From positions 1-10,424 of the forward strand of contig DGTW01000004.1 of NCBI GenBank assembly GCA_002393835.1: DNA of 10,424 nt. Direction: 5' to 3'. Within the stretch, counting starts at the first letter, position 1; each line of letters begins with the position of its first letter. Below the pieces are notes generated by a model, which had not been told where the DNA came from, searched no databases, and worked only from the letters and a program-made list of their open reading frames with translations. The translations under genes and the position numbers were made by a program. The stretch is from Treponema sp. UBA4326. GTDB lineage: Bacteria > Spirochaetota > Spirochaetia > Treponematales > Treponemataceae. This document shows positions 7,521 to 10,424 of the stretch, piece after piece.

Positions 7521-8415
7521 GCCTTGCCTCTCCTGGCGACATCTGGTATTTTTGTCTGAAAAGTCGTTCCAGGTGGGTGGAATCGGCAAAGCCTGTCTGA
7601 CAGGCAATAACCTCCACCGGAAGGTCGGTGTCCTTCAGAAGTGAGCGGGCAAGACGCAGGCGGAGGTCGATCACATATTTTATGGCCGTCATTCCCGTGT
7701 GCTTTTTGAAAAGCTTGTTAAGGTCTGTTCTGTTTGTTCCGAAGCGGGCGGAAAGTCCGTCAAGGCTTAATTTCTGGTCGTAGGAGCGGGCAATGTAGTC
7801 AAGGACAGGCTTTATCTCTGGGCTTACGGCCAGGCTTGAGACTTCTTTATTTTCATTCTGCCTAAGCTCAAAAAGCTGGGCCGCAAAAAAGAGAAGCTCC
7901 GTCAGAAAAGAGCGGGTTTTGCAGGGCCACCAGCCTGAATCCTGCTCCTTGAGCTGAAAATAAGCCTTTTCCATCAAGTCGGCTATGCGCTCCCTGTCTT
8001 CTGGCTTTATGTATCTAAAGTAATTCAGTTCTTCGCTGTTGATAAATGTTTTAAGAATCATTCTGTTTTCAATGACTTCGCTCTGGGCTTCCGATCCTTT
8101 TACCAGAATGTTTTCAAAATCCAGCTTTTTGTTAAGGAATTTCGGACTGAATAGAAATTCCCTGTATTTTATGCCTGATTTTTCTTCATCAGCAATTTTT
8201 ATCATGTCTTTCTGGTTGATGCAGAGAAGGGCGGGGGAGATAATCTGCATCTGAGAGCCGTTTATTTCGGCCGCAAATTTTCCTTCCGTAAAGAGAATTA
8301 TCCTGAAGCGGTCGCTTACATTTTCTTCGAGCCTGTCTCCTGAATTGTCCTCTGAAACGAAAACCGGTTCAATGCGAATCTTTTCTGAATGAATAGCTCT
8401 CGTGGAATAGTCCAT
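7516..8415 (-). CDS. AraC-family transcriptional regulator
   Basis: DNA-binding regulator; the signal it senses is unknown. The 299 residues split into an N-terminal part (1-195), which looks like a cupin-type AraC sensor with short strands such as FRIILFTEGKFAAEI, and a C-terminal AraC/XylS DNA-binding domain (about 200-299). The first helix-turn-helix covers LSLDGLSARFGTNRTDLNKL (217-236). The second is around VEVIACQTGFADSTHLERLF (267-286), ending in the typical RQKYQMSPGEAR. The start is supported by AGAGGAA on the minus strand (8421-8427), five bases from the ATG. It is convergent with the importer operon and downstream of the hydrolase gene on the same strand, with hairpins between them. 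Neighbouring operons are the obvious target candidates, but no operator could be identified. Confidence 0.92.
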   Translation of the reverse strand: MDYSTRAIHSEKIRIEPVFVSEDNSGDRLEENVSDRFRIILFTEGKFAAEINGSQMQIISPALLCINQKDMIKIADEEKSGIKYREFLFSPKFLNKKLDFENILVKGSEAQSEVIENRMILKTFINSEELNYFRYIKPEDRERIADLMEKAYFQLKEQDSGWWPCKTRSFLTELLFFAAQLFELRQNENKEVSSLAVSPEIKPVLDYIARSYDQKLSLDGLSARFGTNRTDLNKLFKKHTGMTAIKYVIDLRLRLARSLLKDTDLPVEVIACQTGFADSTHLERLFRQKYQMSPGEARQ

Positions 8416-8427
8416 TTTTCTTCCTCT

Positions 8428-8447
8428 AAAAACGCCGTTTTAACGGC
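8428..8447 (-). terminator. Small hairpin with U-run in the regulator gene leader
   Basis: On the minus strand GCCGTT and AACGGC (8447-8434) form a compact 5-6 bp stem, then G and five T, ending just before the regulator's AGAGGAA site. It could be a back-up terminator for the hydrolase transcript or an attenuator in the regulator leader. The stem is short, so activity is uncertain. It shares three bases with the hairpin at 8445-8466, so the two cannot form fully together. Confidence 0.35.
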
Positions 8448-8472
8448 TTTGCATGGAAGCAAGGCCTTTTTT
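8445..8472 (+). terminator. Rho-independent terminator, + strand
   Basis: GGCTTTGC (8445-8452) pairs with GCAAGGCC (8459-8466) around the six-base loop ATGGAA, with one U-G wobble in RNA, and is followed directly by six T (8467-8472). On the minus strand the same position would be a C-A mismatch and no T-run follows, so the + direction is favoured. The nearest + strand gene upstream is the importer permease, which ends at 7506 with the whole antisense regulator gene in between. Confidence 0.62.
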
Positions 8473-8479
8473 CATATTA

Positions 8480-8525
8480 AAACACAAAACCTGCGGACAG
8501 GAAAGGAGGTAAGGCCTGCCGCAGG
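8480..8525 (-). terminator. Rho-independent terminator of the hydrolase gene
   Basis: Reading the minus strand, CCTGCGG (8525-8519) pairs with CCGCAGG (8496-8490), and CAGG pairs with CCTG inside it across a single bulged U (base 8497), giving an 11-bp GC-rich stem. TTTTGTGTTTT follows. It lies about 50 bases past the hydrolase stop. The loop reads CCUUACCUCCUUU, discussed as a finding. Confidence 0.72.
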
Positions 8526-8576
8526 AAAAATCATTCTTTTATTCTTTTTTTCATTGTTTTTACTTCACCAAAAATT

Positions 8577-9362
8577 TTATTTGCTGAATCTTTTTAAGAA
8601 AGCCTCAACTGCCTTCCAGCTGGCCTCGTTTCCTTCAGTTGCCTCATAGAGAGCCTGTGAACCGTGCTTGCTGTCAGTCTGTGGGACAAAATAGGTCTTG
8701 TCCTTGCTTTCGATTGCGTCAAAAATCGGCTGGGCATCTTTCTGCTCTGAAGGGCGTGAAGTGACGAATACAGGAACTTTTACATCCTTGGCCTCGCTTG
8801 CGATCCAGTCACCTGATTTTCCCAAATCTGCGAAATATTCTCCTGGAGAGAAGACCAGGTATGAGGCGATTCTGTCTGAGTTAGACTTTACGAGGACAAA
8901 GCCAAGGCTTGATGAATATGACGAGCCCGAGAGGATGATTTTCTTTGTGGAAAGTTTTGAGGCATAGTCGATTGCCGCCTGAATGTCCTGAAGGGCGTCC
9001 AGATAAGTAGTTCCCTTTCCGGCTTCCTCAGCGGCTTTTTTGGTGGCGTTGTCCACATCATTCTTTGTTTTTCCAGAGCGCTGGTCAATGGCCATTGCAT
9101 TGAAACCAAGCAGGTTGAGTTTTGGTGCGATTTCAAGGTATTCACCTCTTGACCAGTTTGCCCTGTGGCAGAGAAGGATAAGGGGGGCGTCCTTTCCGTA
9201 GGCCATGTAGAGGTCGGCGGTAACTGGAAGGCTGTCTTTTGAGGGGAAGGTCACGGTTTCAGGCTTGTCAACTTTTTTAGGCTCAACTTTAGCTGTTGAG
9301 GCGCAGGAAAAGAAAAGTCCTGTAACGAGACAAGCGGCGGCAAAAACATTTAATAATTTCAT
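8577..9362 (-). CDS. Alpha/beta-hydrolase-like lipoprotein of unknown substrate
   Basis: Predicted membrane-anchored hydrolase of 261 residues. The start at 9362 was chosen because AAGGAG (9368-9373, minus strand) precedes that ATG by five bases and the protein then begins with a proper lipoprotein signal: MKLL, a hydrophobic core, and FFSC with Cys20 as the lipid anchor. The body fits an alpha/beta hydrolase: early strand APLILLCHRANWSRGEY (about 59-75) with an oxyanion-type His-Arg, AMAIDQRSGK (89-98), and a nucleophile elbow SGSSYSS (145-151) in which Ser148 is the likely nucleophile. The elbow is GSSYS rather than the usual GxSxG. His233 in DSKHGSQ is the likely catalytic His, and the acid is unclear (Asp209 is possible). 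Exact substrate (ester, peptide or none) cannot be told. It is flanked by its own leader hairpin and terminator, so it looks monocistronic. Confidence 0.82.
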   Translation of the reverse strand: MKLLNVFAAACLVTGLFFSCASTAKVEPKKVDKPETVTFPSKDSLPVTADLYMAYGKDAPLILLCHRANWSRGEYLEIAPKLNLLGFNAMAIDQRSGKTKNDVDNATKKAAEEAGKGTTYLDALQDIQAAIDYASKLSTKKIILSGSSYSSSLGFVLVKSNSDRIASYLVFSPGEYFADLGKSGDWIASEAKDVKVPVFVTSRPSEQKDAQPIFDAIESKDKTYFVPQTDSKHGSQALYEATEGNEASWKAVEAFLKRFSK

Positions 9363-9426
9363 AAAAACTCCTTGCAGGCTTTCGGGGCTTTTTTTTGCTT
9401 TTTCCCTTTCATCAGCCTGCAAGGAG
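9363..9426 (-). promoter_or_regulatory. Leader hairpin covering the hydrolase ribosome binding site
   Basis: A perfect 13-bp inverted repeat, CTCCTTGCAGGCT (9368-9380 on the + strand) and AGCCTGCAAGGAG (9414-9426), has a 33-base spacer. In the minus-strand mRNA the 3' arm contains the AAGGAG ribosome binding site, which pairs with CTCCTT of the 5' arm. Five U and then the ATG follow immediately. It could control translation by hiding the site or act as a terminator-like attenuator. No clear promoter was found upstream; CATTAT (9427-9432, minus) is a weak -10 candidate. Confidence 0.6.
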
Positions 9427-9447
9427 ATAATGACACATGTAAAAGCG

Positions 9448-9494
9448 AAAAAAAATTGCAGAATTGCAAAAGTAATCGGCAAATCTGCAATTTT
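9448..9494 (-). terminator. Rho-independent terminator of rubrerythrin
   Basis: On the minus strand AAATTGCAGATTTGC (9493-9479) pairs with GCAATTCTGCAATTT (9467-9453) with 14 of 15 positions matched around an 11-base loop. An A-T pair can extend it at 9494/9452. The 3' arm runs into a tract of eight T (9455-9448). It begins about 30 bases after the rubrerythrin stop. Confidence 0.8.
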
Positions 9495-9523
9495 AAGAGA
9501 TATTTTGGAATTGAAAAATTGAC

Positions 9524-10066
9524 CTAGTAGTTGTTTTTCTTAACCTCAAAGAAGCTCTGCGGATGCATACATACAGGACATGCGCCGGGAGCTTTTTTGC
9601 CCACAACGATGTGGCCGCAGTTTGCGCACTGCCAGATTACATCACCGTCTTTTGAGAAGACTTTTTCGCCGGTAACATTGTCCAGGAGTTTTCGGTAGCG
9701 CTCCTCATGCTCTTTTTCGATTGCGCCGACCATCTCGAAGAGTTTTGCGATGCGGGGAAAGCCCTCTTCCTTTGCAGTCTTGGCAAAACCCTCGTACATG
9801 TCTGTCCATTCATAGTTCTCGCCATCAGCAGCGTCCTTGAGATTGTCTGCTGTTGAAGGAATGTCCCCGTCATGGAGCAATTTGAACCAGATTTTTGCGT
9901 GTTCTTTTTCGTTTCTGGCTGTTTCCTCAAAAATGTCGGCAATCTGCTCGAAGCCGTCTTTGCGAGCCTTGCTTGCGTAGTAAGTATATTTGTTTCGTGC
10001 CTGAGATTCGCCAGCGAAAGCTGTCTGCAAGTTTTTTTCGGTCTGAGTGCCCTTAATATTTTCCAT
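9524..10066 (-). CDS. rbr: Rubrerythrin (peroxide-reducing di-iron protein)
   Basis: Cytoplasmic NAD(P)H-dependent peroxide reductase of anaerobes; electrons normally reach it through rubredoxin or a similar carrier. The 180 residues are near the classic length. The N-terminal ferritin-like four-helix domain carries the iron ligands: Glu20 in FAGESQAR, Glu53 and His56 in RNEKEHAK, Glu92 in the DMYEGFA region, and Glu117/His120 in AIEKEHEE. The C-terminal rubredoxin-like domain has CANC (147-150) and CPVC (163-166), a complete four-Cys iron site, so this is a full rubrerythrin and not a truncated form. GGAGGT (10072-10077, minus strand) lies five bases from the ATG. It has its own promoter and terminator, so it is monocistronic; oxidative-stress control is plausible, but no PerR box was identified. 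Confidence 0.96.
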   Translation of the reverse strand: MENIKGTQTEKNLQTAFAGESQARNKYTYYASKARKDGFEQIADIFEETARNEKEHAKIWFKLLHDGDIPSTADNLKDAADGENYEWTDMYEGFAKTAKEEGFPRIAKLFEMVGAIEKEHEERYRKLLDNVTGEKVFSKDGDVIWQCANCGHIVVGKKAPGACPVCMHPQSFFEVKKNNY

Positions 10067-10096
10067 TTAGTACCTCCGGAAAAGTTGATTATTCAA

Positions 10097-10124
10097 TTCT
10101 AAATTAGATTTCCCAAAAGTCAAA
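10097..10124 (-). promoter_or_regulatory. Sigma-70-type promoter of rubrerythrin
   Basis: On the minus strand TTGACT (-35, 10124-10119) and TAGAAT (-10, 10102-10097) are separated by 16 bases, each matching five of six consensus positions. Transcription would start near 10090, about 25 bases before the ATG, leaving a short leader with the GGAGGT site. Confidence 0.7.
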
Positions 10125-10139
10125 TTTAAAATTTACAAA

Positions 10140-10260
10140 GGGGAAAGTCTCCCCCTCGGCTGCAATACCACTCACTACGCGGAAATGCCAAGGCAAGCCT
10201 TGTCACTTCCTCTTCGTTCGGGTATTTCCGCCTGCCCCCTCTACAGGGGCTCTGCCCCCG
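10140..10260. repeat. GC-rich folded intergenic element (candidate dispersed repeat or structured RNA)
   Basis: This roughly 120-base block is much richer in G and C than the AT-rich DNA on both sides. It holds a run of stems: GGGGA (10140-10144) with TCCCC (10150-10154); GCGGAAATGCC (10179-10189) with GGTATTTCCGC (10221-10231), 11 pairs with one G-U wobble; nested GCCAAGGC (10187-10194) with GCCTTGTC (10197-10204), 7 of 8; and GGGGC (10246-10250) pairing either forward with GCCCC (10254-10258) or back with GCCCC (10234-10238). It encodes no convincing protein. It lies between two divergent promoters, where a terminator would have no obvious purpose. Its copy number cannot be seen from one window. 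Confidence 0.5.
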
Positions 10261-10301
10261 TACCCCCGTGAAAATTCTTTCTAAATTCCCCTTTCTTCAC
10301 A

Positions 10302-10330
10302 TTGAGTAAATGTCTTAAATCATCTATAAT
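10302..10330 (+). promoter_or_regulatory. Sigma-70-type promoter of the gene starting at 10376
   Basis: TTGAGT (-35, 10302-10307) and a perfect TATAAT (-10, 10325-10330) are separated by exactly 17 bases. A start near 10337 gives a leader of about 40 bases ending in GGAGG (10367-10371) and the ATG. Confidence 0.62.
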
Positions 10331-10375
10331 TGTTTTCAAATTCTTATTTTACGAATCATATCCTATGGAGGAATT

Positions 10376-10424
10376 ATGACAATCGCTGAAATGCTTAACC
10401 AGAGTATTATCCTTACTCTGCTCG
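10376..10424 (+). CDS. 5' end of a gene cut by the window; possibly a decarboxylase gamma (OadG-like) subunit
   Basis: An ATG at 10376 sits four bases after GGAGG (10367-10371) and downstream of a good promoter, so a real gene start is likely. Sixteen residues are visible (MTIAEMLNQSIILTLL). The short polar start running into a hydrophobic helix resembles the N-terminus of the gamma subunit of sodium-pumping oxaloacetate or methylmalonyl-CoA decarboxylases (OadG/MmdC), small proteins with one N-terminal membrane helix. Sixteen residues are too few to be sure; any small membrane protein would fit. The gene is partial only because the window ends here. Confidence 0.5.
   Translation, partial: MTIAEMLNQSIILTLL

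Noticed and set aside
8502..8510. AAAGGAGG on the + strand, looking like a strong ribosome site
   Set aside because: No start codon with a meaningful frame follows at suitable distance; it is the loop of the minus-strand terminator.
9427..9432. CATTAT on the minus strand as the hydrolase -10 box
   Set aside because: Only four of six positions match and the -35 position is a plain T-run; not enough to list as a promoter.
9363..9482. A 40-residue N-terminal extension of the hydrolase, starting at 9482
   Set aside because: The downstream ATG at 9362 has AAGGAG at ideal distance and begins a proper lipoprotein signal; the extension would run through the leader hairpin and the rubrerythrin terminator.
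1..10424. tRNA, rRNA, CRISPR arrays, insertion sequences, transposase or phage genes
   Set aside because: No regularly spaced repeats, no transposase or integrase proteins and no RNA-gene signatures were recognised by eye.

Overview
The window looks like chromosomal DNA of a host-associated spirochaete, most likely a gut or rumen Treponema. The reasons are a moderate GC content by eye, spirochaete-style lipoprotein signals with loose lipoboxes, a BMP-type (PnrA/TmpC-like) nucleoside transporter and a rubrerythrin. This placement is an inference from gene content; there is no rRNA gene here to anchor it.

Bases 75-7506 (+ strand) hold seven tightly packed genes that read as one transcription unit: aspartate kinase (lysC-like), 4-hydroxy-tetrahydrodipicolinate reductase (dapB), xanthine phosphoribosyltransferase (xpt), a BMP-family substrate-binding lipoprotein, a double-domain ABC ATPase and two BPD_transp_2-type permeases. 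Gaps are 12, 18, 11 and 8 bases, followed by overlaps of 8 and 4 bases. The first two genes serve the aspartate-to-lysine/diaminopimelate route. The last five form a coherent purine capture and salvage set: the lipoprotein, ATPase and permeases would import a purine base or nucleoside, and Xpt would convert xanthine (and possibly guanine) to the nucleotide with PRPP.

Bases 7516-8415 (- strand) encode an AraC-family regulator convergent with the transporter operon. The operon end has only a weak hairpin. A much better + strand terminator lies at 8445-8472, beyond the whole regulator gene, so operon read-through would be antisense to the regulator. Bases 8577-9362 (- strand) encode a small alpha/beta-hydrolase lipoprotein. 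Its ribosome binding site is buried in a perfect 13-bp inverted repeat followed by five U, and the gene ends in a strong terminator whose loop resembles the anti-Shine-Dalgarno tail of 16S rRNA. Bases 9524-10066 (- strand) encode rubrerythrin, with a clear promoter upstream and a clear terminator downstream.

Bases 10067-10375 are a divergent intergenic region. A GC-rich block of nested hairpins (about 10140-10260) sits between the rubrerythrin promoter and a + strand promoter. The latter drives a gene starting at 10376 and cut by the window edge, whose first residues resemble the gamma subunit of a sodium-pumping decarboxylase.

The protein-coding genes belong to known families. The more novel material is in the non-coding DNA: the SD-sequestering hairpin, the anti-SD-like terminator loop, the overlapping hairpins before the regulator gene, the possible antisense overlap and the folded GC-rich element.
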